A stretch of 64,000 bases of DNA from Neglectibacter timonensis. Lineage in GTDB: Bacteria > Bacillota > Clostridia > Oscillospirales > Acutalibacteraceae. A program made the position numbers and the translations under genes. The stretch spans positions 789,190-853,189 of the forward strand of contig NZ_LT160639.1 in the NCBI RefSeq assembly GCF_900048895.1, in the 5' to 3' direction. A model generated the notes under the pieces. That model was not told where the DNA came from. It ran no database searches and saw only the letters and a list, made by a program, of their open reading frames with translations. This document shows, one piece after another, positions 46,595 to 55,349 of this stretch; the first letter of the stretch is position 1, and every line of letters begins with the position of its first letter.

Positions 46595-48178
46595 ATGAAC
46601 ACAGCGTTTCGCGGCCAGTGCCGCTTGCCTGACAGTATCACTGCGGTCACTGGGAAAGGTTCCTTCACCTCCCCCGGCAGCCACAAGCTCGTCTGTGAGG
46701 ACTTCTGCCTCTCCCTGCAGGAAAAGGCCGACCGCCTCACAGTTTCCGTCACGGCGGGAGACACGCCACTTTCCCGGCTGGTGTTGCGCTGGAGCCTGAC
46801 CTTGGGTCAGGGGTGCCGCATTCTAGGCGGCGCCTGGGAGCGCGGCTATGGGGATCTGGAATGGCGGGGATTTGTGCCTGAACGTGTCATGCCCTGGTAT
46901 TTTTTAGCTGATTCCGGCGACGAGGTGTTTGCTTTCGGCGTGATGACCCAACCGAAAGCGATGTGCTTTTGGACTGCCGATTCCCAGGGAGTCTCCCTCC
47001 ACCTGGACCTGCGCTCCGGGGGGGAAGGTGTGGTTCTTCAGGGCCGCAGGCTTACAGCCGCGCAGGTGCTGTTCCGCCTCTATGAAGGGGATGCTTTCGC
47101 CGCTCTGGAACGCTTCTGTTCCGAGCTCTGTCCCTCACCCCTTATGCCGGACCACCCGGTATATGGTTCCAACAACTGGTATTACGCCTACGGTGACAGT
47201 TCCCATGAGGAAATTCTGCAGGATGCCTCCCTTCTGGCCTCCCTGACCTGGGGACTGGAAAACCGGCCCTACATGGTTATCGACGACGGCTGGCAGGCGC
47301 AGCGCACGGGAGACTTTAACGGAGGGCCCTGGCGTCAAGGCAACAGCCGTTTCCCCAATATGGCCGCTCTGGCGGCGGAGATGGAGGCACGCAGCGTGCG
47401 TCCCGGCATTTGGATGCGTCCCCTTTGGAACAGGGATCCGGAAATCCCCGCCGAATGGCGGCTGCAGCGGGATCCGGAATATCTGGATCCCTCCCTTCCC
47501 GCCGTGCTCGACTGGATCTCCGAAGATATCCGCACCTTGCACGATTGGGGGTACCGGCTGATCAAGCATGATTTTTCCACCTTTGACCTGCTGGGCGGCT
47601 GGGGCTTCCAGATGGGTCACGTCATCACCCGTCCCGGTTGGCATTTCGGGGACGGGACGAAGACCACAGCAGAGGTAGTGCTGGGACTGTATGGCGCGAT
47701 TCTTCGGGCAGCAGGGGATTCCCTGGTTCTGGGCTGCAACTGCATGGGCCATCTGGGGGCGGGGCTGATGCACTTGAACCGTACCGGGGATGACACCAGC
47801 GGAGTGCTGTGGGAGAGGACCCGTCAGCGCGGAGTGAACACACTGGCCTTCACTCTGCCTCAGCACGGCAGTTTCTTTGCCATAGACGCAGATTGCGTCG
47901 GCATCACCGGAAAAATCGACTGGGAACTGAACCGCCGCTGGCTGCAGCTCCTTTCAGAAAGCGGTACGCCCCTCTTCGTCTCGATACGTCCTGGCGTGCT
48001 TTCTCAGGAACAGGAAGGAGAAATGCGCGCCGCCTTTTCGAAGGCCTCCCTCGGGGAATCCCGCGCTGTTCCTCTGGATTGGCAGGATACCACCTGTCCC
48101 CGCCGCTGGGATCTTTCCGGCAGAGAAGAGACTTTCGACTGGATGCCGGACGCCGGCACTGTTTTCCTGGAGCTTTGA
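46595..48178 (+). CDS. GH36-like alpha-galactosidase
   Basis: This 527-aa protein has a beta-sandwich N-terminal part and a TIM barrel with MVIDDGWQ, RPGIWMRPL, the nucleophile Asp326 in LIKHDFS and the acid/base pair Asp399/Asp400 in TGDDTSG. The KxD and DD motifs place it in clan GH-D (GH36/GH27 side). It is shorter than typical ~700-residue GH36 enzymes. There is no signal peptide, so it probably acts on imported galactosides. The start is uncertain (46595 or ATG 46577). Confidence 0.85.
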   Translation: MNTAFRGQCRLPDSITAVTGKGSFTSPGSHKLVCEDFCLSLQEKADRLTVSVTAGDTPLSRLVLRWSLTLGQGCRILGGAWERGYGDLEWRGFVPERVMPWYFLADSGDEVFAFGVMTQPKAMCFWTADSQGVSLHLDLRSGGEGVVLQGRRLTAAQVLFRLYEGDAFAALERFCSELCPSPLMPDHPVYGSNNWYYAYGDSSHEEILQDASLLASLTWGLENRPYMVIDDGWQAQRTGDFNGGPWRQGNSRFPNMAALAAEMEARSVRPGIWMRPLWNRDPEIPAEWRLQRDPEYLDPSLPAVLDWISEDIRTLHDWGYRLIKHDFSTFDLLGGWGFQMGHVITRPGWHFGDGTKTTAEVVLGLYGAILRAAGDSLVLGCNCMGHLGAGLMHLNRTGDDTSGVLWERTRQRGVNTLAFTLPQHGSFFAIDADCVGITGKIDWELNRRWLQLLSESGTPLFVSIRPGVLSQEQEGEMRAAFSKASLGESRAVPLDWQDTTCPRRWDLSGREETFDWMPDAGTVFLEL

Positions 48179-48276
48179 TTATCGACTTGGGATGTCGCAC
48201 GAATCCTTTCTCCTTGTTTTTCCGAGAATAATCCTCACACGGAGATAAAACGACAAATATAATGCAGATAACAGAA

Positions 48277-48332
48277 TAGCTGGATAAAAACTGCCACCAG
48301 ATATATATCTGGTGGCAGTTTTTATCCAGCTA
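48277..48332. terminator. Perfect 56-bp palindrome, bidirectional terminator
   Basis: Both 28-nt halves match without mismatch or spacer, with AAAAA and TTTTT tracts inside the arms and the core CTGCCACCAGATAT. It lies between convergent genes (GH36-like plus, AraC-type minus) and can end both transcripts. Confidence 0.9.
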
Positions 48333-48417
48333 CTTGACGGGAAAAAGTTTATTGGCCGTAAAAGCTAGATTCGAGGGTATTTTCTCTTTTAGCAAGCTGT
48401 TTTAAATGAAGTTTATT

Positions 48418-50562
48418 TCAGCGATGTCCTTCCATCCTTGTACTAAAAAGCCTTCGATATTCTCCCGGCGTCATCCCCACAACACTTTTAAAAACCCTCA
48501 TGAAGCTGTTGGTATGGCAGTAGCTAAGTTTTCCAGCTATTTCCGAAAGGCTCATGTTGGTTTCCGTCAACAACCTTTTTGAATATTCGATTCGTTTTGC
48601 AACAATATAATTCGATATGTTGACACCAGTCTGCCCTTTAAAACGGTGACTCAGATTGCTGATGGATAAACCGAAATGTTCCGCCACAAAGCTGACGCTG
48701 AGTTGACTGATATCTGGATAAGCATCAATAAACCCCTGTAATTCTGTACTTTCCTGCAGAGGATCCAACCTAAAATCCTCAGAATATGCCTGCAATAGGT
48801 TTTTTTCGTAACCCTTGATGACATAGAAATACTCTCCTATGGTGCAGGAGGGCTGTATGCAGCATTCAGTATGACGCATTTCATGAATCAAATTTTCTCT
48901 TATATTCAGCTCTTCCGCCGTATCCAGATAGATGTGGATAATATCGTGGCAGATCGAAATCTTCTCAAAATTACTGTATTTGTTAGTCTCCACCGCTCTC
49001 ATAAGCACGTTTGTAAAAAAGGAAGTTCTCTCCGGATCACGTCCTAAAATCGAGCTACGTAGGACTTCCAGCTCGATTTTGGGATAAACTGCTGGTCGCT
49101 TCTCCAGCTTTAACTGCGATTCATAAAAGCTGACCCCTTCCGGTCCTTCCCTCTCGCTGTTCAGTACCGCCTCGTTGTAGCTTTTGGCCAGCTCGTCTAT
49201 AGTGTCATAACACCCCCCTACGGATAAGCAAGCCTCCCTTTGGAAACAGGCGTTAATCTCCCCTGAAATTGCGGCCAGTTTATTTTTCAGTAATGGCAAT
49301 TCATCTGTTTCCCGTCCTAAAATAATTGTAAAATAATTTTGAGAGGCATAATCCAGAAAATAAACCTCATAATCTGATTCCAGAATGCTGATGCAGATTT
49401 GGGCAATATCTGCGTTTTCCACAAATTGTTTTCCTCCAAGCATCAATATGATTGCCCGCCATTTTTTTCCCTCCAAAAAAAGTCCGGCCTGCTTACACTG
49501 CTCTGAAATAACGTCCAAATCCTCATATTGCCTGTAGATAATGGAATAAAACAGCCTGCTGATCCGGCTTTTGAGGAGATCTTCCTCTTTTCCGATTTTT
49601 ATGCGGTCGATGACAAATCCAATCGACTCAAACTCACCGATACTTCTCGGGATCAGATTCGGATATGCCCCCTTGGCTAGAGCGGAAAGGCGTTTTATTG
49701 GAAGATACCGGGCTACCGCAACCCAATAGACAAGGATCCCGCCGACTATTGTGATGGCGATCACGGCATAGATAAAGATTCTCTGCACTTTTTTTACCTT
49801 GTCCAGCAAAACACCGGTGGGTATGTACCTGCGATATTCCATTCCCGTCGTCTCAGATTTTTCGGAAAGCAACTGCATCTTCTCTAAACGGATGTCCGGA
49901 TCCGGATTGGAGGAATAAATAAGTCTCCCATGGTAATAGATTTCGTTTACAATCGAATTTTCCGTACTGATATCTTCAAAAATATGCTCGTTTATATCAA
50001 ACAAGATAAAATCCGTATTCCTGCCGGCTACCGGTACAATATACTGAATCAGCTTTTTCTCTCCTCCCTCAGTATAGGAAGAGGCTATCGTCCAAAAGCT
50101 CTTGGTTCTCTCTTTCAGCAACTCCGTCAACAGCATGCGTTTCCCTCCGTATCTGCAGAAATAGGCCGGATTGATGGTTCCGTTTGCGGAATAAACCGTA
50201 TCTGGGTTGTAAAAAGAGTAGAATCTTACTTCCTGATAATAATCTTGCGCAATTTGGTAGGCCTTTAAAATATTAATAATCTTTTCATAACTTGTATGGA
50301 ATCCGAGAAGCTGATTAGGGGAAAAGCCGTCGATATTGAGTATCTGAACCGCAACAGAGGTACAGTTGTCTATACAGGAATCAATTTTCGTCTTGTAAAT
50401 CTCAAGATTCATCTGATTCTGTTGCAGAATGTTTTCCTGATAGAGATTCACAAAATAGGAGTTAAACACCACCGTGATGCTGGCAACCGGAAAAAATAAT
50501 ATTACAAGGAACGAGACTATAAATTTCAGAAATCCTTTGCCTGTATGCCGCTGCCTTTTCAT
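48418..50562 (-). CDS. Membrane-anchored AraC-family regulator
   Basis: This 714-aa protein has the same layout as the regulator at 40545: an N-terminal TM (LKFIVSFLVILFFPVASITV), an extracellular sensor of ~230 residues, and a second TM (FIYAVIAITIVGGILVYWVAV near 270). A cytoplasmic linker and a C-terminal AraC HTH pair (VAEHFGLSISNLSHRFKGQ) follow. It probably regulates the beta-helix/ABC region that follows (inference). Base composition is more AT-rich than the first regulator. Confidence 0.9.
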   Translation of the reverse strand: MKRQRHTGKGFLKFIVSFLVILFFPVASITVVFNSYFVNLYQENILQQNQMNLEIYKTKIDSCIDNCTSVAVQILNIDGFSPNQLLGFHTSYEKIINILKAYQIAQDYYQEVRFYSFYNPDTVYSANGTINPAYFCRYGGKRMLLTELLKERTKSFWTIASSYTEGGEKKLIQYIVPVAGRNTDFILFDINEHIFEDISTENSIVNEIYYHGRLIYSSNPDPDIRLEKMQLLSEKSETTGMEYRRYIPTGVLLDKVKKVQRIFIYAVIAITIVGGILVYWVAVARYLPIKRLSALAKGAYPNLIPRSIGEFESIGFVIDRIKIGKEEDLLKSRISRLFYSIIYRQYEDLDVISEQCKQAGLFLEGKKWRAIILMLGGKQFVENADIAQICISILESDYEVYFLDYASQNYFTIILGRETDELPLLKNKLAAISGEINACFQREACLSVGGCYDTIDELAKSYNEAVLNSEREGPEGVSFYESQLKLEKRPAVYPKIELEVLRSSILGRDPERTSFFTNVLMRAVETNKYSNFEKISICHDIIHIYLDTAEELNIRENLIHEMRHTECCIQPSCTIGEYFYVIKGYEKNLLQAYSEDFRLDPLQESTELQGFIDAYPDISQLSVSFVAEHFGLSISNLSHRFKGQTGVNISNYIVAKRIEYSKRLLTETNMSLSEIAGKLSYCHTNSFMRVFKSVVGMTPGEYRRLFSTRMEGHR

Positions 50563-50677
50563 CTGATACCCTCCCTTTTAGGATCCCTTACCCCACTGCG
50601 CGATACTTCCTTCCTATTGAAACTCCACGCCCTTTCCAGTTTGTGCCTCCTGTGGTAACACCTGCTGTGAATACATC

Positions 50678-50710
50678 GCCAACCACCCCGCTCAATGCCG
50701 GGTGGTTGGC
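50678..50710. terminator. Hairpin after the first beta-helix gene
   Basis: GCCAACCACCC pairs with GGGTGGTTGGC. A TTTT tract follows only on the plus strand, so termination of the minus-strand gene is not certain. Confidence 0.45.
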
Positions 50711-50728
50711 TTTTCCATTCTTTCCCTG

Positions 50729-51748
50729 CTAAACCGCCAAGCTGCCAGTGTTGTTAGCAATCACCGAGCGCTGGTTTTCAGAAGTCTTCAGCCATTCTCG
50801 CCTTGCAGAACGATAAAGGGTATTTCCCGTAATGGTACAGTCCTCCAGCCCGCGGGCTTCAAGCCCGATCTCAGGAACCTGCGGTCCGCCTTTGAGGGGA
50901 CCGCCTTCAGAAATCGTGTTCCCCACAATGGTAATCCCCACACTGTCCTGAACTGATAGGCCGCAGGAGCCTCTCTCTCCCTTCGCCGCCCCGTTTCCAA
51001 GCACCGTATTTCCACTGACAGCGCAGGCACGGGAATTCCGGATCAGAATCCCAGGGCCTCCGTTATTCCGGAAACTGTTCCCCGTCACGTTTATGTTCTG
51101 GGTGTCGTCAGCAAGCAGGCCGCCTTCCAAATTCTGGGCAACTGTATTTGCCGTATAACATACCATTCCAGGCCCCGCATTTATGCCCCACAATCCATTC
51201 TTCACAATATTATTATCTATGACCCATCCGTCATACCCGCGATCAACATCAATACCGTAAAGCCTGTTGTTGGTAATCCGGCACCTGCGCACAGCAAAAA
51301 CCCAGACCCAATCCATCTTCATGCCGCTTCCAGAAAAATTGCAGATTAAGCAGTCCTCATAGCAATTATTCTGCTCTACTCCCCCATGACAGGAATAGAT
51401 TCCATGCATTTTTGTCCCCAAATTCTTGCCGTCCAGGGTCAAACCTATCAGCCTTGTCCCCATACAGGCATCCAGATCCAGAAGGGCCCGTGCTTCTCCG
51501 CTTAAAGCTGTGAGTCGGGTATGACCGAGAGAATCCGGTTTGCTGGGTTCTCCTTCCCCCCACGCTGAATTTCCTAACAGTGTCACATGACTGGGTACTT
51601 TCACCGGATGGATGGCATAGTTTCCCATTGGGAAATATAATGTCCCATTTTCCTTTGCCGCTGCCTCCAACCCCTGGACCAGTGCCGCGGTATCGTCCGT
51701 TTTTCCGTCGCCCTTTGCGCCGAACTCCCGTATGTTCCAATATAACAT
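50729..51748 (-). CDS. Right-handed beta-helix (pectate-lyase-like) protein
   Basis: This 339-aa protein starts with the Pectate_lyase_3 entry motif REFGAKGDGKTDDTAAL. Repeating short strands with Asn ladders (IVKNGLWGIN, NSFRNNGGPG, NTVLGNG) follow, the pattern of a parallel beta-helix. There is no signal peptide, so it probably acts on oligosaccharides inside the cell as a lyase, hydrolase or epimerase; the catalytic residues cannot be named. It is paralogous to the next gene upstream. Confidence 0.85.
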   Translation of the reverse strand: MLYWNIREFGAKGDGKTDDTAALVQGLEAAAKENGTLYFPMGNYAIHPVKVPSHVTLLGNSAWGEGEPSKPDSLGHTRLTALSGEARALLDLDACMGTRLIGLTLDGKNLGTKMHGIYSCHGGVEQNNCYEDCLICNFSGSGMKMDWVWVFAVRRCRITNNRLYGIDVDRGYDGWVIDNNIVKNGLWGINAGPGMVCYTANTVAQNLEGGLLADDTQNINVTGNSFRNNGGPGILIRNSRACAVSGNTVLGNGAAKGERGSCGLSVQDSVGITIVGNTISEGGPLKGGPQVPEIGLEARGLEDCTITGNTLYRSARREWLKTSENQRSVIANNTGSLAV

Positions 51749-51831
51749 TCTCTAACCGCCTTTCCTGATGGATCGATGTCCATCACAATTGTTTCCCTGA
51801 GACCCGCTTCAGAAAGATGCTTCTGAAACTG

Positions 51832-52956
51832 TCAATCCCTCCGCTCTGCCAGTGGAGACACACAGCCTATATTATCTTTTATCACGAAGTCCGTAGAGTC
51901 TCCAATAGAATGGATTAATTCTGTACTGCAGCATTCGTGCATGGCGTTCCCCACAACTACACAATTTTGAAGCTCTTTCAGAATCATCCCGTAAAACGGG
52001 CCTGTTGCATCCCTGCTCCGGCTCCAGAGCAGACGGTACCAACACCATAACGTATTTCCTGTAACAGTTGTCCCCTTTATGCTTTCAAGCCGGTAATGAC
52101 AATTTTCATCTGCTTCCTGGGTACAGCCGTGGATTCTGGACATATTGCCTGTCAGGGCGCAGTTTGTACAGCAGATCAGTGTCACTGCTGGGCCGCGGCA
52201 GTTGTCAAAAGAATTTCCGACCACCGTACAGCCCTCGGATTCCCAAAGGTAAATGCCTCCGGGATATCCTCCCTCGATCCTGTTTGCGGTAATTAAAAGA
52301 TTCTTTGCTCCTGAAAGTGTACCATCGTCATTTTCGCGGCAGGCATACAAGCCTGCCCCCAGGTTGTACGCCAGCTGATTATCCATGAAAGAACCATCTT
52401 CGCTACAACTGCAGTCAATCGCATGTGATTGATTCTTGATAATGAGACTGCGGCGGACGGAAAATCCGCCCACGCCTAACAGCTTTAGGCCCACTCCGGT
52501 AAAATGACTGATCCGGATATCTTCAAAGACCAGTCCCAGCCTTTCTGTTCCCCCAGAACAAAAAATGCAGTGAAAATTCTGTCCTCGGTACATCCCATCA
52601 AAAGACAACCCTATGATCCTGGTACCAACGCTTCCGCTTAAGTCCAACAGTGCTGGACCCTCAGTAGACAGCGGCTCAATCACGGTATTACCGTTCATCT
52701 CGATGTCAACCGGTTTTCCTTTCAGCCTCTTGTTATTCTCATATCCGAAGGCAGAATACCCCCAGGCGGCATTGCCGAATAACGTAGTATGGCTCGGCAC
52801 CTTGATGGGCTGGATACAGTACCTGCCCATCGGAACCAGAACGCAGCCGTGTCCCTTACCAGCCTGCGCCAAGGCGCTTTTAAAGGCATCTGTATCATCG
52901 GTTCTTCCATCCCCCTTCGCTCCAAAATCACGTACATTACAATAGATATCCGACAT
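51832..52956 (-). CDS. Right-handed beta-helix protein, paralog of 50729
   Basis: This 374-aa protein shares with its neighbour the N-terminal motif RDFGAKGDGRTDDTDAF, the next block PMGRYCIQPIKVPSHTTLFGN, and the same turn pattern. It is Cys-rich for this fold (including CTNCALTG and CSCSEDG), which fits the cytoplasm better than secretion. No signal peptide is seen. The start is ATG 52956 with AAGGGGAG upstream. It diverges from the permease operon at 53341. Confidence 0.85.
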   Translation of the reverse strand: MSDIYCNVRDFGAKGDGRTDDTDAFKSALAQAGKGHGCVLVPMGRYCIQPIKVPSHTTLFGNAAWGYSAFGYENNKRLKGKPVDIEMNGNTVIEPLSTEGPALLDLSGSVGTRIIGLSFDGMYRGQNFHCIFCSGGTERLGLVFEDIRISHFTGVGLKLLGVGGFSVRRSLIIKNQSHAIDCSCSEDGSFMDNQLAYNLGAGLYACRENDDGTLSGAKNLLITANRIEGGYPGGIYLWESEGCTVVGNSFDNCRGPAVTLICCTNCALTGNMSRIHGCTQEADENCHYRLESIKGTTVTGNTLWCWYRLLWSRSRDATGPFYGMILKELQNCVVVGNAMHECCSTELIHSIGDSTDFVIKDNIGCVSPLAERRD

Positions 52957-53340
52957 GATGGATTCACTCCCCTTTCTGGGTATCAAAATATTTCAGTAAA
53001 ATCCAGCCGTCCTGACAGGCCCGCGGTGTCTGTCTCATCCAGCTGTACTTTGCAGATCTGGATATATTCGTTTTGCAATAAAAAAATGTGAATTGAAAAA
53101 AACTTTATACCGTTTTCACCAAAATAGCACATCCTGCCGTATATTTCAACAGAAAGAGCTGGAAATAGGTATAACAAAATTTGAATTTTACCTCCTGGAA
53201 TAGGAGAATTTGAAGTAACTGGAAAACACAGCCGCTTTTTTCAAAAAATCATACTCAGATTCAAATTTAAAGAATTTAAAAATATCCTGCGGGATGGTAA
53301 GCTAAATTAAAAGAAATCGGTATACAGGAGGTAATCGGGT
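52957..53340. other. Divergent control region of the second glycan locus
   Basis: This AT-rich, gene-free stretch lies between the beta-helix and permease genes. CTCCT/AGGAG forms a short hairpin near 53190-53205. Repeated AAATTTGAATTTT-like and CAAATTTAAAGAATTTAAA tracts occur near 53180 and 53265. No confident promoter pair was found. Confidence 0.4.
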
Positions 53341-54309
53341 ATGAGTCATACCAGCACAAGAGGATTGCCACATCATCCCGGCAATACAAGACAAAAGAGG
53401 AAAAAGACAGCTACGTGGAAACTGATGAAAAGCAACTGGGCCCTTTATTTCTTTTTACTTCCGACTGTTGTGTATTTTATCATTTTTAATTATATTCCCA
53501 TGTACGGCATCCAAATTGCCTTCAAAAACTTCTCTGCTTCTGACGGCATCTGGGGGAGTCCTTGGGTAGGAACCTATTGGATCGAGCAGTTTATTTCTTC
53601 CCCAATGTTTTGGAACTACTTTTTAAACACACTGATTCTCAGCTTATACAGTCTGCTAGCAGGCTTCCCTGCACCGATCATCCTTGCCTTGATCATAAAT
53701 TATATCGCCTCTCCCAGGTTCAAACGAGTTGCCCAAACAATCACCTATATGCCCCATTTTATTTCTGTTGTGGTATTGGTCGGCATGATGTCCTCCTTTC
53801 TGTCGCCCTCCTCTGGCTTTGTTAACACCTTCCTGTCCATGTTCGGAATAGAACCCATCTATTTTATGGGGAAGTCTGAGCTATTTCGCCACCTGTATGT
53901 CTGGTCTGGGATTTGGCAAAACGCCGGATGGGATTCCATTATCTATATTGCGGCCCTCACCTCTGTTAGCCCAGACCTCCACGAAGCCGCTATTATTGAC
54001 GGCGCGTCAAAGCTACAGCGGATATGGAACATAGACCTTCCCTCCATCCTACCCATCACCATCACGCTGCTGATTTTAAACTGCGGCGGAATTTTGGGCG
54101 TTGGTTTTGAGAAAGCATATCTCATGCAGAATTACCTTAATCTCAATGTGTCCGAGGTTATTTCCACCTACACCTACAAGATAGGTCTTCAACTTTCAGA
54201 ATTTAGTTATTCCACTGCGATTGGCCTTTTCAATACCCTGATTAACTTTATCGTGCTCGTTATAGTAAATACGGTTGCGAGGCGCACCTCGGAGATAAGC
54301 CTCTGGTAA
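53341..54309 (+). CDS. Sugar ABC transporter permease (LplB-like)
   Basis: This 322-aa protein has six TM segments, YIPMYGIQIAFKNF after TM1 and the EAA loop DLHEAAIIDGASKLQRI. It pairs with the next gene. CAGGAGGT precedes the start. It is a paralog of 39357 but clearly distinct in sequence. Confidence 0.94.
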   Translation: MSHTSTRGLPHHPGNTRQKRKKTATWKLMKSNWALYFFLLPTVVYFIIFNYIPMYGIQIAFKNFSASDGIWGSPWVGTYWIEQFISSPMFWNYFLNTLILSLYSLLAGFPAPIILALIINYIASPRFKRVAQTITYMPHFISVVVLVGMMSSFLSPSSGFVNTFLSMFGIEPIYFMGKSELFRHLYVWSGIWQNAGWDSIIYIAALTSVSPDLHEAAIIDGASKLQRIWNIDLPSILPITITLLILNCGGILGVGFEKAYLMQNYLNLNVSEVISTYTYKIGLQLSEFSYSTAIGLFNTLINFIVLVIVNTVARRTSEISLW

Positions 54310-54354
54310 CACGTGCAGGGTAGCAGGAAACCAAACAGAAAAGAGGAAATCTCT

Positions 54355-55269
54355 ATGCCTATGTGGAAACAGAAAAATAAAATTCAGCAAAACAAAAAGG
54401 ATATTGCTTTTGATATTGCAACGCATCTTCTACTGTTTTTAGTTCTGATTGTCATCGTCTATCCGCTGTACTTTGTATTGGTCGCCTCCTTTTCAGATCC
54501 GCAGTATGTGAACAGCGGAAAGATGCTGTTTTTCCCCCAGGGCTTTACTACAATGGGATATGAACGGGTTTTCAGCGACGAACGCCTGTTGACCTCCTAT
54601 ATGAACACCATACTCTACACATTGGGCGGCACCGGCCTGGGCGTGTTCTGTTCCGTGCTCTCGGGCTATGCCCTTTCGCGGAAAGATCTGCCCTTCCGCG
54701 GGGTGATTATGGCCATGCTTATTGTCACCATGTACTTTAGCGGTGGGCTGATTCCCACTTATCTGCTGGTGGGCAATCTGCACTTGCTGAATACTCGGGC
54801 AATCATTATCCTACTCGGCAGTATCTCCGTGTATAACATCATCTTGATCCGGTCGTTTTTTACTACCATGATGCCTGAAAGCCTCTATGAAGCCGCACAG
54901 CTGGACGGTTGCGGAAACACCAGATTTTTCTTTGCCATCGCCCTTCCACTGAGTAAGGCAATTGTCGCCGTCATCGCTCTCTACATTGCCGTCAACAGCT
55001 GGAACTCCTACTTTAACCCCATGATCTACTTGACCGACGTGAATAAATATCCCCTCCCCATCCTACTGCGGGAAATACTGATTACCGCCAAGCCCTCCGA
55101 TACTAACGCCATCGTGGATGACCCCGCGGCCGCGGCAAAGGCTGCAACCTTAGTGGAGGTTGTAAAATACGGTATCATCGTTGTCACAACCCTCCCGATT
55201 CTCTGCGTCTATCCGTTTTTGCAAAAGTATTTTGTCAAAGGTGTGATGATAGGATCTATCAAGGGATAA
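54355..55269 (+). CDS. Sugar ABC transporter permease (LplC-like)
   Basis: This 304-aa protein has six TM segments, the EAA loop SLYEAAQLDGCGNTRFF and the family end KYFVKGVMIGSIKG. The start is ATG 54355 with AGAGGAAA upstream; the open frame to 54313 lacks a site. As in the first locus, no ATPase gene is present. Confidence 0.94.
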   Translation: MPMWKQKNKIQQNKKDIAFDIATHLLLFLVLIVIVYPLYFVLVASFSDPQYVNSGKMLFFPQGFTTMGYERVFSDERLLTSYMNTILYTLGGTGLGVFCSVLSGYALSRKDLPFRGVIMAMLIVTMYFSGGLIPTYLLVGNLHLLNTRAIIILLGSISVYNIILIRSFFTTMMPESLYEAAQLDGCGNTRFFFAIALPLSKAIVAVIALYIAVNSWNSYFNPMIYLTDVNKYPLPILLREILITAKPSDTNAIVDDPAAAAKAATLVEVVKYGIIVVTTLPILCVYPFLQKYFVKGVMIGSIKG

Positions 55270-55349
55270 GCTTTTCTACTGGCTATCGCCGGCCTCACGA
55301 CCGGAAAAATAAATGGATAAATTTATTCCACTCACAAAGGAGACTGAAA

